Made by a program: the position numbers and the translations under genes. The notes beneath the pieces are model-generated. The model ran no database searches and was not told where the DNA came from. It was given only the letters and a program-made list of their open reading frames with translations. A stretch of DNA of 64,000 nucleotides from Elusimicrobiota bacterium (lineage in GTDB: Bacteria > Elusimicrobiota > UBA8919), in the NCBI GenBank assembly GCA_003452965.1, contig DMMW01000084.1:1-64000 (forward strand). Direction: 5' to 3'. Positions 33,965-42,838 of the stretch are shown one piece after another (the stretch's first letter is position 1; each line of letters opens with the position of its first letter).

Positions 33965-35992
33965 ATGAAAAATCCATTGGTAATTGTTGAATCGCCTACT
34001 AAAGCAAAAATGATAACAAATTTTCTTAAAAAAAAATATAAGGTAATCGCATCTAAGGGACATGTATTTGATTTACCGCAGAAACACCTTGGTGTAAATA
34101 TTAAAAATAACTTCAAGCCATCATATAAAATACTTCCAGGTAAAGAAAAAATTATGGAAGAAATAAAGTCTGCTATTATCAAGGCATCAGATATTTATGT
34201 GGCAACCGATTATGATAGGGAAGGAGAGGCAATCGGCTGGCATATAATTGAATCTGCAAAAGTAGATCCAAAGAAGGTTAAAAGGATAGTATTTCATGAG
34301 ATTACTCAGGCGGCAATTGAGGATGCAATAAAGAATCCGAGAAGTATGGACGGGAATCTTGTAGATGCTCAACAATCAAGAAGGATTTTGGACCGTTTAG
34401 TAGGATATCAGATTAGTCCGCTTTTAGGAAAAAATGTAAGAAAAGGGCTTTCTGCAGGTAGAGTACAGTCGGTTACACTGCGTTTAATCGTAGAAAGAGA
34501 AAATGAAATAAAGGATTTTAAGTCGCAGGAATATTGGACGATATCAGTGTCGCTTGAAAAAAATCAGGAAAAATTTAATGCGGAACTGGTTTCAAAAAGC
34601 GAAAAAAAATACCAAACAACAATAAGCCATGAATTATTTGCCGAGAAATATAATATTAAAGTAACGTCCATAAAAACAGAAAAAGAGGCAAATGCAATCC
34701 TTGAAGATATTAATAACGGCGAATTTATAGTGAATTCAGTGGATAGAAGTGAGCGTGTCAGGAATCCGCTGCCGCCTTTTATGACATCAACGTTGCAGAG
34801 AGAAGCGATTAATAAACTCAGCTTTAATTCTGCAAGAACTATGTCAATTGCACAAAGGTTATATGAAAATGGTTTTATTACCTATATGAGAACGGATTCG
34901 CTTGATATTTCTGCAGTTGCACAAAAGCAGGCAAAGGATTATATTTTAAAAAACTTCGGTAAAGAATATCTGCCCCCCAAAACAAGATTTTATAAAACAA
35001 AAAGTAAATCGGCACAAGAAGCGCATGAAGCGATAAGGCCAACAGATGTTTCTAAAAATCCTGAATCACTCAGTCTGGAAAAGGATGAGCAAAAACTATA
35101 TAAACTGATATGGCTCAGATTTATTGCAAGCCAGATGTCGTCTGCCATAGTGAATGCTGTTTCAGTGGATATAAAAGTAAAGGATTATATGTTTCACTCT
35201 ACCGGTTCTTCTATGAAGTTTGACGGCTATCTAAAAGTATATCCAGAGGATTTGAAAGATACGATGTTGCCAGATTTGATAGTCGGTGAAAAAGTGAAAT
35301 CCGAAAACATTGTTCCCAAGCAACATTTTACGGAACCGCCTCCGCGATATACAGAAGCATCAATTATCAAAACGCTTGAAGAACGGGGGATAGGACGTCC
35401 CTCAACATATGCTCCGACAGTATCGACATTAAAACACAGGGGATATGTAAATATTGAAAAAATGAAATTGATACCCCAGGATGTAAGTTTTACCGTAATA
35501 GATATTTTGAAAAAATATTTTCCGGAAATAATCGATATTAATTTTACTGCAGAGATGGAAGAAAAACTTGATATGATTGCCGAAGGCAAAGTTGAATGGA
35601 TAAAGATGATTACAGATTTTTATAATCCGTTTTCCAAAACGCTAGATAATGCAAAGGCGAATATGGAAAATGTAAAAAAAGTGATTGAAACGACAGAGAA
35701 ATGCGAGAAATGCGGTTCAATAATGGTCATTAGAGAAGGGAGATTCGGTAAATTCATGGCATGTTCTAATTTCCCGAAATGCAGAAATACGATGTCTATT
35801 GACAAGGAAGGACATAAAATCGTGCCTGAGGTTACCAACGAAAAGTGTCCGAAGTGCGGTATGAGTATGGTTGTAAGATCGGGGCGCAGAGGAAAATTCC
35901 TTGCATGCAGCGGTTATCCAAAATGCAAAACAACGAAAAACCTGGATTCTGAGGATAAAAATGGAATACAAAAAGAGCAAAGCACAGAATGA
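33965..35992 (+). CDS. topA: DNA topoisomerase I
   Basis: Type IA topoisomerase that relaxes negative supercoils. It has the TOPRIM domain ('LVIVESPTKAKMI', 'YVATDYDREGEAIGWHI'), the catalytic tyrosine in 'FITYMRTDS' (about residue 305), 'AQEAHEAIRPT' and 'ERGIGRPSTYAPT'. Two C-terminal zinc-finger modules follow (CEKCGS...C..FPKC and CPKCGM...C..YPKC). At 675 residues it is a normal size for the two-finger type. The final 32 bp overlap the recombinase gene. Confidence 0.96.
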   Translation: MKNPLVIVESPTKAKMITNFLKKKYKVIASKGHVFDLPQKHLGVNIKNNFKPSYKILPGKEKIMEEIKSAIIKASDIYVATDYDREGEAIGWHIIESAKVDPKKVKRIVFHEITQAAIEDAIKNPRSMDGNLVDAQQSRRILDRLVGYQISPLLGKNVRKGLSAGRVQSVTLRLIVERENEIKDFKSQEYWTISVSLEKNQEKFNAELVSKSEKKYQTTISHELFAEKYNIKVTSIKTEKEANAILEDINNGEFIVNSVDRSERVRNPLPPFMTSTLQREAINKLSFNSARTMSIAQRLYENGFITYMRTDSLDISAVAQKQAKDYILKNFGKEYLPPKTRFYKTKSKSAQEAHEAIRPTDVSKNPESLSLEKDEQKLYKLIWLRFIASQMSSAIVNAVSVDIKVKDYMFHSTGSSMKFDGYLKVYPEDLKDTMLPDLIVGEKVKSENIVPKQHFTEPPPRYTEASIIKTLEERGIGRPSTYAPTVSTLKHRGYVNIEKMKLIPQDVSFTVIDILKKYFPEIIDINFTAEMEEKLDMIAEGKVEWIKMITDFYNPFSKTLDNAKANMENVKKVIETTEKCEKCGSIMVIREGRFGKFMACSNFPKCRNTMSIDKEGHKIVPEVTNEKCPKCGMSMVVRSGRRGKFLACSGYPKCKTTKNLDSEDKNGIQKEQSTE

Positions 35993-36851
35993 GAATATAG
36001 AGAATTATATAAAGTTTTTGAAAATACAAAAGAATATTTCTAATAACACAGAGTTGGCGTATAGAAGAGATATTAAACAATTTTATGATTTTCTATCACA
36101 TAAAGAAATTGGCATCAAGGATACGGATAAATACATATTAAGGGACTATCTTGTAAATATTCTTAATATATCAAAGAAAAAAACTACGATAATCAGGAAG
36201 ATTGTTGCATTAAGAGGTTTTTATAAATTCCTTGTAAAATGCAAAATATTAAAAACATCACCTATGGAATTGATATCAGCACCTAAAAAAGAGAGCCACC
36301 TCCCAGATTTTCTTACGATTGATGAAACAAAGCTTTTATTATCCGCTCCCGACATAAAAAATATCCTTGGATTGAGAGATAGGGCAATTTTTGAATTGTT
36401 TTACTCTTCCGGTCTACGTATTTCCGAGCTTACAGGACTTAACAGTGAAGATGTTGATTTTTTTTCAGGTGTTTTGAAGGTTACCGGAAAAGGTTCGAAA
36501 CAACGGTTAGTGCCTGTCGGGGATGCCGCACTGGATATTATCAGGAAATATATTAAATCAAGAAAAGACAATTCATCCGCGCTTTTTATTGATTATCGTC
36601 AGCAAAGGTTATCGGCGAGATGGATACAGAAAATGATTAAGAAATATTTAAGAAAAATAGGGATTACAAAAAAAATAACACCACATTCTTTAAGACATAC
36701 TTTTGCGACCCATCTTCTTGATGCCGGTTGTGATATAAGAAGCGTCCAAGAAATGCTGGGACACAAGAATATTGTAACAACGCAGATATATACGCACATA
36801 ACGGCAACGAAAATGAAAAAGGTATATGACAAAGTTCATCCAAGGGCATAG
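35961..36851 (+). CDS. xerC: tyrosine recombinase XerC/XerD-like
   Basis: Site-specific recombinase, probably resolving chromosome dimers. The 297-residue protein has an N-terminal SAM-like domain ('IENYIKFLKIQKN') and the catalytic domain with arginine in 'SSGLRISELTGL', 'HSLRHTFATHLLDAG' (H and R), 'VQEMLGHKNIVTTQIY' (H and nucleophile tyrosine). The start at 35961 is chosen because it begins the conserved domain; the frame upstream runs inside topA. XerC versus XerD cannot be decided. The neighbours dprA-topA-xer match the usual topA-xerC order. No dif site was recognised in the window. Confidence 0.92.
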   Translation: MEYKKSKAQNENIENYIKFLKIQKNISNNTELAYRRDIKQFYDFLSHKEIGIKDTDKYILRDYLVNILNISKKKTTIIRKIVALRGFYKFLVKCKILKTSPMELISAPKKESHLPDFLTIDETKLLLSAPDIKNILGLRDRAIFELFYSSGLRISELTGLNSEDVDFFSGVLKVTGKGSKQRLVPVGDAALDIIRKYIKSRKDNSSALFIDYRQQRLSARWIQKMIKKYLRKIGITKKITPHSLRHTFATHLLDAGCDIRSVQEMLGHKNIVTTQIYTHITATKMKKVYDKVHPRA

Positions 36852-36854
36852 ATT

Positions 36855-37838
36855 ATGAGGGATAGTGTCCGTATAGTTATGGAAGAAACAGGTTGCGATG
36901 AAGGGCAGGCGATACTAGCCCTTGAATCATGTAACTATGTTATCTCAAAATCAATATCAAAAATATTTGATTTGCTTAAAAATATAGTTGTAGTAAAAAG
37001 CAAATTTTATACTTTTGGCACTCATCTTTACGGAATGCTTACCATAATAGTTGATATCAACCATAACAAGCATTTAAGGACAAAAGCTTTGGTAACGTAT
37101 AATCCGACAACTTATGAAATTGACTTATCGCAAAATTGGTATGAATATGAAAAGAAACTATATACTGCAAGATTGATTTCAGGCAGTATTCCGGATATAT
37201 CTCTTGATATTGAATCAAAAGTCGTTACTGAAATGCTTGATGAATACAAGAGCAGTTTTTTCTCAGCGGTTAAGGAAAAAAATATTATGGAGGTTGCGGA
37301 TATTCTTGAAGATATTCTAAGGGAACCATTAAAAACGCATGCTGTAAATTTTGATATTATATTAGAAGAGCTTAATCTTTCACAATTCAAAAAGATAACG
37401 GATAAAAACCTGCCACAGCAAATGGAACTTGAATTCAACGAATATAATATAAATGTTGCTGAACCGCTTACAATAGATGTAATATGTATATCCGGTAACG
37501 GACCTTCGCTTAAAGCGAAATCGTTATTGCCGGGTGACGAGATTCTTGTATTAATAAACGATAGCAGGGACATTGCCCAATATCTTAGCGGGCTTTTAGG
37601 CGGACGGGATGTTTACAGACCGGTTGCAATTCCATCAAAAATCCAAGAAGTGGTGAAATCTAAAAATAAATTATTAATTTATGTGCGGTTAGCTGCTGGT
37701 GTAATAGGCAAGTCAATAGTTTCCGAAAACGAAAAAATCAGGGTATTATACTTAGGAAGGAGAAAGATGTTGATAAATCGTATTTTTTTAAAATTTTACT
37801 TGATTTTTTCTAAATTTTTTGAGATAATAAAAAGATAA
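36855..37838 (+). CDS. unknown protein with N-terminal UBA-like segment, ahead of rpsB-tsf
   Basis: I do not recognise the family. The 327-residue protein starts with about 40 residues, 'MEETGCDEGQAILALESCNY', that match the UBA/TS-N fold found at the N-terminus of EF-Ts, whose gene lies two genes downstream. The middle is mixed alpha/beta with no signal peptide; a stretch near 200-240 ('PLTIDVICISGNGPSLKAKS') may be a small beta-domain. The C-terminus is hydrophobic and basic ('FLKFYLIFSKFFEIIKR') and might associate with membrane. It follows the recombinase gene by 3 bp. A role in translation or nascent-chain handling is only suggested by context. Confidence 0.6.
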   Translation: MRDSVRIVMEETGCDEGQAILALESCNYVISKSISKIFDLLKNIVVVKSKFYTFGTHLYGMLTIIVDINHNKHLRTKALVTYNPTTYEIDLSQNWYEYEKKLYTARLISGSIPDISLDIESKVVTEMLDEYKSSFFSAVKEKNIMEVADILEDILREPLKTHAVNFDIILEELNLSQFKKITDKNLPQQMELEFNEYNINVAEPLTIDVICISGNGPSLKAKSLLPGDEILVLINDSRDIAQYLSGLLGGRDVYRPVAIPSKIQEVVKSKNKLLIYVRLAAGVIGKSIVSENEKIRVLYLGRRKMLINRIFLKFYLIFSKFFEIIKR

Positions 37839-37924
37839 CTCTTTAGGGTTATAGGGTTATAAACTCTAAAACTCTATGAACGCTATGAACGTTAAAACTA
37901 TATAAACGCAATTGGAGGTAAAAA
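37839..37924. repeat. 'gggttatagggtt' repeat-word gap before rpsB
   Basis: Contains 'tttagggttatagggttataaactctaaaactctatgaacgctatgaacg', read in pieces, the complementary version of words at 5455-5500. The rpsB ribosome-binding site (ttggaggt) ends the gap. Confidence 0.6.
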
Positions 37925-38737
37925 ATGAGTAGTGTATCAATGAAAAGTTTACTTGAAGCAGGAGTCCACTTTGGACATCAAAAGAGCCAGTGGAATCCAA
38001 AAATGTCTAAATTTATATTTGGACATAGAAATAAAGTTCATATTATCGATCTTGCAAAAACAGTCAAAGAACTAAAAAAGGCATGCAAATTTGTGAAGGA
38101 TGTTGCATCAAGTAACGGTTCTGTTCTTTTTGTGGGAACTAAACACCAGTCACAGGAAATTGTAAAGAATGAGGCGATACGATGCGGAGCCCATTATATT
38201 GTTTCAAGATGGCTTGGCGGTACTCTAACAAATTTTGATACTATTAGGAAGAATGTGGCAAGACTAAATGAAATTGAGAAAATGAAATCGGATGGGCTGT
38301 TTGATAAATTGCCTAAAAAAGAAATATCGATGCTTACCAAAGAATGGAAGAAATTGGAATTATCATTATCGGGCATAAAAAATATGAAGGATATTCCAAG
38401 CGTGGTGTTTATTGTAGATCCTGTCAATGAAAAGACAGCAGTTGATGAAGCCCGCAGATTAAAAATTCCTATTGTAGCGATTTGTGATACAAATAGTGAC
38501 CCCGATGTTGTAGATTATTGTATCCCGGGCAATGATGATGCAATCAAATCTATAAATTTGCTTGTAACCGTTGTAGCAGATGCTGTTTTGGAAGGTAAAT
38601 CAGTCGTAAAAGCTGCTGATAATCATCAAATTACCGTTGAAGAAAAATATTCGTCTGAAGAAGAAATACCTATGACTGAAGTTGCTGAAAATAAAGAGGT
38701 CGTTGAAAATAAGGAAAATGTACCTGAGAAACAGTAA
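37925..38737 (+). CDS. rpsB: 30S ribosomal protein S2
   Basis: The 270-residue protein has the S2 signatures 'MKSLLEAGVHFGHQKSQWNPKMSKFIFG' (in fragments), 'VLFVGTKHQSQEI', 'RWLGGTLTNFDTI' and 'IPIVAICDTNSDPDVVDYCIPGNDDAIKSI'. A variable acidic C-terminal tail follows ('EEKYSSEEEIPMTEV'). It heads the conserved rpsB-tsf-pyrH-frr-uppS-cdsA-dxr-rseP group. Confidence 0.97.
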   Translation: MSSVSMKSLLEAGVHFGHQKSQWNPKMSKFIFGHRNKVHIIDLAKTVKELKKACKFVKDVASSNGSVLFVGTKHQSQEIVKNEAIRCGAHYIVSRWLGGTLTNFDTIRKNVARLNEIEKMKSDGLFDKLPKKEISMLTKEWKKLELSLSGIKNMKDIPSVVFIVDPVNEKTAVDEARRLKIPIVAICDTNSDPDVVDYCIPGNDDAIKSINLLVTVVADAVLEGKSVVKAADNHQITVEEKYSSEEEIPMTEVAENKEVVENKENVPEKQ

Positions 38738-38862
38738 AAGGCAGAGATTAGCGTAGAGCGTATAGAGATTAGAGGTTAGTATTTAATTTTTATTATCTCT
38801 TTTCAATATACGCTAACCTCTCCGCCAGCTGGCGGAACGCTATCCGCTGAATTATAAAAAAG
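38736..38862 (-). repeat. 78-bp dispersed repeat, copy 2, with flanking inverted words
   Basis: Bases 38771-38848 are the reverse complement of 29968-30045 with two mismatches, including the palindrome CCGCCAGCTGGCGG at 38822-38835. Just left (38740-38775) is another 'gagattagcgtagagcgtatagag' word in the opposite sense, so the gap can fold into a long imperfect hairpin. It separates rpsB and tsf, which are normally close. Confidence 0.9.
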
Positions 38863-38875
38863 AAGGAGTAATAAA

Positions 38876-39505
38876 ATGAGTGAAGTAAAATCGGAACAAA
38901 ATACAAAAATAACGGGTGAAATGGTTTCAAGATTAAGAGAAAAAACCAGTTGCGGAATGATGGATTGCAAACAAGCACTAATAGAAACAGGCGGTGACGA
39001 AGAAAAAGCGATAGCAAAGTTAAGGGAAAAGGGTATAGCGACCGCACAGAAGAAAGCCACAAGAACAACTAAGGAGGGGATGGTATTTTCTTATATTCAT
39101 CCGGGCAGCAAATTAGGTGTGCTTCTGGAAATAAACTGTGAAACGGATTTTGTTGCAAAAACCGAAGATTTCCAGAATCTTGGCAGAGAACTTGCTATGC
39201 AAATTGCAGCGGCATCTCCGACGGTTGTAAGTAAGGAAAATGTTGCTAAAGATGAATTAGAGAAGGAAAAAGAAATATTGAAAGCCCAGGCATTGAAAGA
39301 AGGTAAACCCGAAAAAATCCTTGATAAAATAATTACCGGCCGTTTAGATAAATTTTATGAAAGAATATGTCTATTAGAACAGCCGTATATAAGAGACGCA
39401 AGTGGTAAGAAAAAGGTTAAGGATTTAATAACCGAAGTAGTCGCAAAAATAGGTGAAAATCTTTTAGTAAAAAGGTTTGCAAGATTTAAAGTCGGCGAAG
39501 AATGA
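38876..39505 (+). CDS. tsf: elongation factor Ts
   Basis: Nucleotide-exchange factor for EF-Tu. The N-terminal UBA domain is clear ('MVSRLREKTSCGMMDCKQALIETGGDEEKAIAKLREKG', in fragments), then 'EGMVFSYIHPGSKLGVLLEINCETDFVAKTEDF' and the C-terminal 'LLEQPYIRD' dimerisation part. At 209 residues it is the compact type with one core subdomain, as in Thermus or mitochondria-like forms, shorter than E. coli (283). An aaggag ribosome-binding site precedes the ATG. Confidence 0.96.
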   Translation: MSEVKSEQNTKITGEMVSRLREKTSCGMMDCKQALIETGGDEEKAIAKLREKGIATAQKKATRTTKEGMVFSYIHPGSKLGVLLEINCETDFVAKTEDFQNLGRELAMQIAAASPTVVSKENVAKDELEKEKEILKAQALKEGKPEKILDKIITGRLDKFYERICLLEQPYIRDASGKKKVKDLITEVVAKIGENLLVKRFARFKVGEE

Positions 39506-39524
39506 TTTTAATAAACTTTGTTAG

Positions 39525-39576
39525 GTATACAGAGTATACAGAGTATACAGAGTATACAGAGTATACAGAGTATACA
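39525..39576. repeat. tandem repeat of the 9-bp unit GTATACAGA (about six copies)
   Basis: Copies begin at 39525, 39534, 39543, 39552, 39561 and 39570, the last ending 'gtatacaca'. GTATAC is itself palindromic. It lies 20 bp after the tsf stop. The same word opens the inverted repeat before ychF (2538). Confidence 0.93.
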
Positions 39577-39730
39577 CATAGTATACTTCGTTACTGAATT
39601 ATAGGGTTTTATAGTTATTCCGCTATTTCATCCACTAAAACACTGGCGGGCAAGATAGAATCAGTATCGGGATGGATGATCTCTGTAAATTGTAGTGTTG
39701 TTTTTTTAATTCCTCAAGTGATAATTAAAG
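39577..39730. repeat. remaining tsf-pyrH gap with mixed repeat fragments
   Basis: Holds 'tatagggttttatagtt' and 'ccactaaaacactggcgggcaag', fragments of two dispersed families seen also at 5455/37839 and 8150/45225. No promoter, terminator or gene is evident. Confidence 0.5.
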
Positions 39731-40432
39731 ATGAAATATAAGCGAATTGTAATAAAACTTTCCGGTGAATCGCTTGGTAAGAATGGTGATGGGCTGGATT
39801 TTTCTTTTATTGACAAAATAATTCAAGAAATCAAAAACGTTTATAAAACAGGTGTTTCAATAGGGATTATAATTGGAGGCGGAAATATTTGGCGCGGTGC
39901 CGTGGACGGTACGCAGATTAATAAAACATCTGCAGATTATATCGGAATATTGGCGACACTGATTAACGGCATGGTCTTATGTGAGAGATTTAAAGCGAAA
40001 GGCATTCCTACAGAAGTATTTGCACCGTTTAATGTTAATAATTTTATTGAACAGTTTACTTTGGAAAAAATAGAAACTGCATGGAAAAATAAGAAAATAG
40101 TTATAATGACCGGCGGCACAGGGCGTCCGCATTTTACGACTGATACAGCAAGCGCTATTTTTGCGGTAGAGTCAAAAGCAGATGCTATTTTTAAAGCTAC
40201 AACTGTCGCGGGTGTATATGATGATGATCCTAAAAAAAATAAAAATGCAAGACTTCTTAAAAAAATATCTTTTGATGAAGTAATCAGTAAAAATTTAAAA
40301 GTAATGGATATGGCTGCATTTTCGCTTTGTCGTCAGCATAAAATTAAAATAATCGTTTTTGATTTCAGTAAAAAGAATAATATTTTAAAAGCTGTATCGG
40401 GAGAACCAATAGGTTCCTTAATACATTGCTAA
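39731..40432 (+). CDS. pyrH: UMP kinase
   Basis: Phosphorylates UMP to UDP; an amino-acid-kinase-fold enzyme unrelated to eukaryotic UMP kinases. The signatures are 'IVIKLSGESLG', 'IIIGGGNIWRG', 'ADYIGILATLINGM', 'GGTGRPHFTTDTASAIFA' and 'KATTVAGVYDDDP'. Length 233 is normal. No Shine-Dalgarno sequence is visible before the ATG. Its position between tsf and frr is conserved in nearly all bacteria. Confidence 0.96.
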   Translation: MKYKRIVIKLSGESLGKNGDGLDFSFIDKIIQEIKNVYKTGVSIGIIIGGGNIWRGAVDGTQINKTSADYIGILATLINGMVLCERFKAKGIPTEVFAPFNVNNFIEQFTLEKIETAWKNKKIVIMTGGTGRPHFTTDTASAIFAVESKADAIFKATTVAGVYDDDPKKNKNARLLKKISFDEVISKNLKVMDMAAFSLCRQHKIKIIVFDFSKKNNILKAVSGEPIGSLIHC

Positions 40433-40537
40433 ATTGTGACTATCTATAGGTCACTATATAGGTCAGTCGGGCACAATCCCACAGTCCCGCTGTCGCATAA
40501 TTTTATACATTAATTAAATAATGAAAGTGGAGGAAAA
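40433..40537. repeat. pyrH-frr gap with short inverted words
   Basis: Contains 'gtgactatctataggtcac', a 5-bp hairpin, followed by 'gcacaatcccacagtcccgctgtcgc', which belongs to the same word family as 47680-47705 and, in complement, 8120-8140. The ggagg of frr ends the gap. Confidence 0.5.
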
Positions 40538-41095
40538 ATGGTTGGCCAGATTTTATTACAGACAGAAGATAAGATGAAAAAGACAATGGAGCATTTGAGG
40601 TTGGAATTGATGATGCTCAAAACCGGACGTGCCACTCCGACAATATTGGACATTGTAAAAGTAAGATATTATGATTCTGATTTGCCGGTTAATCAGGTGG
40701 CGAGTATTTCCATCCCTGAGCCACGGCTTATAGTTATAACGCCATGGGAAAAAGGGGTATTGCCTGAAATAGAAAAAGCAATACTTAAAGCAGACATCGG
40801 CATAACACCGCAAAACGATGGTAAGGTAATAAGGCTTCCCATACCTGCCCTAACGGAGGAACGAAGAAAGGATATAATAAAAACAGCTAAAAAAATAACG
40901 GAAGACCATAAAGTTGAAATGAGAAATGAGAGAAGGGATTCCCAAGAATTGATAAAGAAAAGTTTTAATGATAAAAAAATGACGGAAGATGAAAAATATA
41001 AGTTACAAGAAGAATTACAGAAAATGACAGAAAGTTATATAAAAAAGTTGGATGAAATGTTGTTAATCAAAGAAAAAGAGATAATGACAGTATAA
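40538..41095 (+). CDS. frr: ribosome recycling factor
   Basis: Splits post-termination ribosomes with EF-G. All landmarks are in the 185 residues: 'KMKKTMEHLRLELMMLKTGRATP', 'YYDSDLPVNQVASISIPEPRLIVITPWEK' and 'PIPALTEERRKDIIKTAKKITEDHKVEMRNERRDS', quoted in fragments, forming the long three-helix bundle and the small beta domain. GTGGAGGAAAA precedes the ATG. Confidence 0.97.
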   Translation: MVGQILLQTEDKMKKTMEHLRLELMMLKTGRATPTILDIVKVRYYDSDLPVNQVASISIPEPRLIVITPWEKGVLPEIEKAILKADIGITPQNDGKVIRLPIPALTEERRKDIIKTAKKITEDHKVEMRNERRDSQELIKKSFNDKKMTEDEKYKLQEELQKMTESYIKKLDEMLLIKEKEIMTV

Positions 41096-41211
41096 TAGAG
41101 GCAAGTATAAATATAAAGTTAAAATTAAAATAAAAATAGAATAGAGGCAAGTATAAATATAAAGTTAAAATTAAAATTAAAACCAAGAAACAAAGACTTA
41201 ATTTTAACTTT
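41095..41211. repeat. 37-bp direct repeat pair plus 14-bp inverted arm before uppS
   Basis: A 37-bp sequence beginning ATAGAGGCAAGTATAAATAT is present exactly at 41095-41131 and 41141-41177. AAAGTTAAAATTAA in the second copy (41161-41174) pairs perfectly with TTAATTTTAACTTT (41198-41211). The latter leads into the uppS start, which lacks a visible Shine-Dalgarno sequence. Confidence 0.9.
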
Positions 41212-41241
41212 AAACCTTTAACTTTTAACTTGATTTTTTAA

Positions 41242-41922
41242 ATGGTTATTCCAAAGCATATAGCAATAATAATGGATGGTAACGGCCGTTGGGCGGTTAA
41301 AAGAGGTTTTTCCAGATTAATAGGTCACAGAGAGGGGATTAAATCAGTTGAAGAAATTATCAAAGCTTCAAACGAACTTGGTATTTCAGTTCTGACTTTA
41401 TATGCATTTTCAACCGAAAATTGGGCGAGACCATTAACAGAAGTAAAGGGGTTGTTCAGGTTATTAAAGATATTTTTGAGAAAAAAAATAAAAGAATTAA
41501 ATAAGAAAAACGTAAAATTAAAAGTAATAGGTGATATTTCCAAATTGCCTGAGGATGTTATTAAAGAAATTAAATCATCAATAAAAGAGACATCAAATAA
41601 TACAGGCTTAATATTGAATATTGCTTTAAACTATGGCGGACGTCAGGAAATTATTAATGCAATTAATGGAATTTTGAAATTAAATATTAAGAGCGTTGAC
41701 GAAAATACATTTGAAAAATATATTTATACTTCAGGACTTCCCAGCCCGGACTTGATTATCAGGACATCGGGAGAGTGTAGGATTTCAAATTTTTTGCTAT
41801 GGCAGTCGGCTTATTCGGAATTTTACACAACTAATGTATTATGGCCTGATTTTAGAAAGAAGGACTTAATGGATGCTATTTCGGAATATAACAGGAGAAA
41901 CAGGCGGTATGGCGGTATTTAA
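41242..41922 (+). CDS. uppS: undecaprenyl diphosphate synthase
   Basis: cis-Prenyltransferase making the C55 lipid carrier for wall and O-antigen sugars. The 226 residues contain 'IIMDGNGRWAVKRG' (catalytic D), 'GHREGIKSVEEI', 'LTLYAFSTENWARP' and 'LIIRTSGECRISNFLLWQSAYSEFY', quoted in fragments; the usual 'RLSNFLLWQ' reads RISNFLLWQ. It is followed by cdsA after 3 bp. Confidence 0.96.
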   Translation: MVIPKHIAIIMDGNGRWAVKRGFSRLIGHREGIKSVEEIIKASNELGISVLTLYAFSTENWARPLTEVKGLFRLLKIFLRKKIKELNKKNVKLKVIGDISKLPEDVIKEIKSSIKETSNNTGLILNIALNYGGRQEIINAINGILKLNIKSVDENTFEKYIYTSGLPSPDLIIRTSGECRISNFLLWQSAYSEFYTTNVLWPDFRKKDLMDAISEYNRRNRRYGGI

Positions 41923-41925
41923 TAT

Positions 41926-42741
41926 ATGTTAAATAGAATTCTTTTATCGGTTATTTTAATTCCAGTTGTTTGTGTTGCAGTTTATTTAGGATTCATTCCT
42001 TTTCTTGTTTTTATTTGTGCTATTTGTTTTTTATCTGCGTACGAATTCTGGACATTGGTTGAAAAAATAGGTTTCTATCCGAGAAAAACATTCGGCAATA
42101 TTGTTATACTACTTATTGTAATTTCCATATTTTTTAACGGTTCAAAAATGGCTTCTTTGATTTCTAATGAAGCTACATCTTTAGTATTTACTCTATCGGT
42201 TTTATTACTATTTATTTATGAAGTTATAAGGTTTGATATACGAACTGCATTACCGTCCTTAGCTATAACTTTTCTCGGTGTGATTTATATAGGTTGGCTG
42301 CCGGGTCATTTTATTCTCATACGGGATATTATGCCGGATGGTTTTAAATATACAATTGTCTTGCTTGCAACCGTATGGATTGCTGATTCTGTCGCTTATT
42401 TTATTGGCACTGCATATGGTGTTCATCCCCTTTCACGCGTTAGTCCGAAAAAAACTATTGAAGGTTCAATTGCTTCAGTAGTAGCATCCATTTTAACTAT
42501 TTTAATTGCAAAAATATTTTTTTTAAAAGGATTAAATCACTCAGATATTTTTTTTATTGGAGTCCTGGTAAGCATTTCTGCGCAATTTGGTGATTTAGCG
42601 GAATCCTTGATAAAACGTTCAGCTGGGGTTAAGGATTCTTCTAAACTGATTAAAAATCATGGCGGCATGTTGGATAAACTTGACAGTTTTATTTTTGCTG
42701 CTCCTGTTTACTATTATTACCTGAAGTTTTTTGTTCTCTAA
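41926..42741 (+). CDS. cdsA: phosphatidate cytidylyltransferase
   Basis: Makes CDP-diacylglycerol for phospholipid synthesis. A 271-residue protein with about eight membrane helices and the CDS signature spread over 'VSPKKTIEGSIAS' and 'VSAQFGDLAESLIKRSAGVKDSS', then 'KNHGGMLDKLDS'. The usual 'SAxGDLxES.xKR..gvKD' pattern is intact. It lies within the uppS-cdsA-dxr-rseP block of membrane and isoprenoid genes. Confidence 0.95.
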   Translation: MLNRILLSVILIPVVCVAVYLGFIPFLVFICAICFLSAYEFWTLVEKIGFYPRKTFGNIVILLIVISIFFNGSKMASLISNEATSLVFTLSVLLLFIYEVIRFDIRTALPSLAITFLGVIYIGWLPGHFILIRDIMPDGFKYTIVLLATVWIADSVAYFIGTAYGVHPLSRVSPKKTIEGSIASVVASILTILIAKIFFLKGLNHSDIFFIGVLVSISAQFGDLAESLIKRSAGVKDSSKLIKNHGGMLDKLDSFIFAAPVYYYYLKFFVL

Positions 42742-42838
42742 CGTGCTTATAAAATTACGGATTAAGTTCATTACCCCGATGTTACGAGATATATTGCAAT
42801 GAATGAAGGTTTAGGTAGAAATCATTAGTAAAGTATTT

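Noticed and set aside
36492..36510. tRNA T-arm-like 'ggttcgaa' sequence
   Set aside because: It lies inside the recombinase gene with no acceptor stem or anticodon arm; no tRNA gene was recognised anywhere in the window.
39525..39576. Possible CRISPR or iteron-type origin
   Set aside because: A 9-bp minisatellite without spacers; no dnaA, replication initiator or DnaA boxes were recognised nearby.
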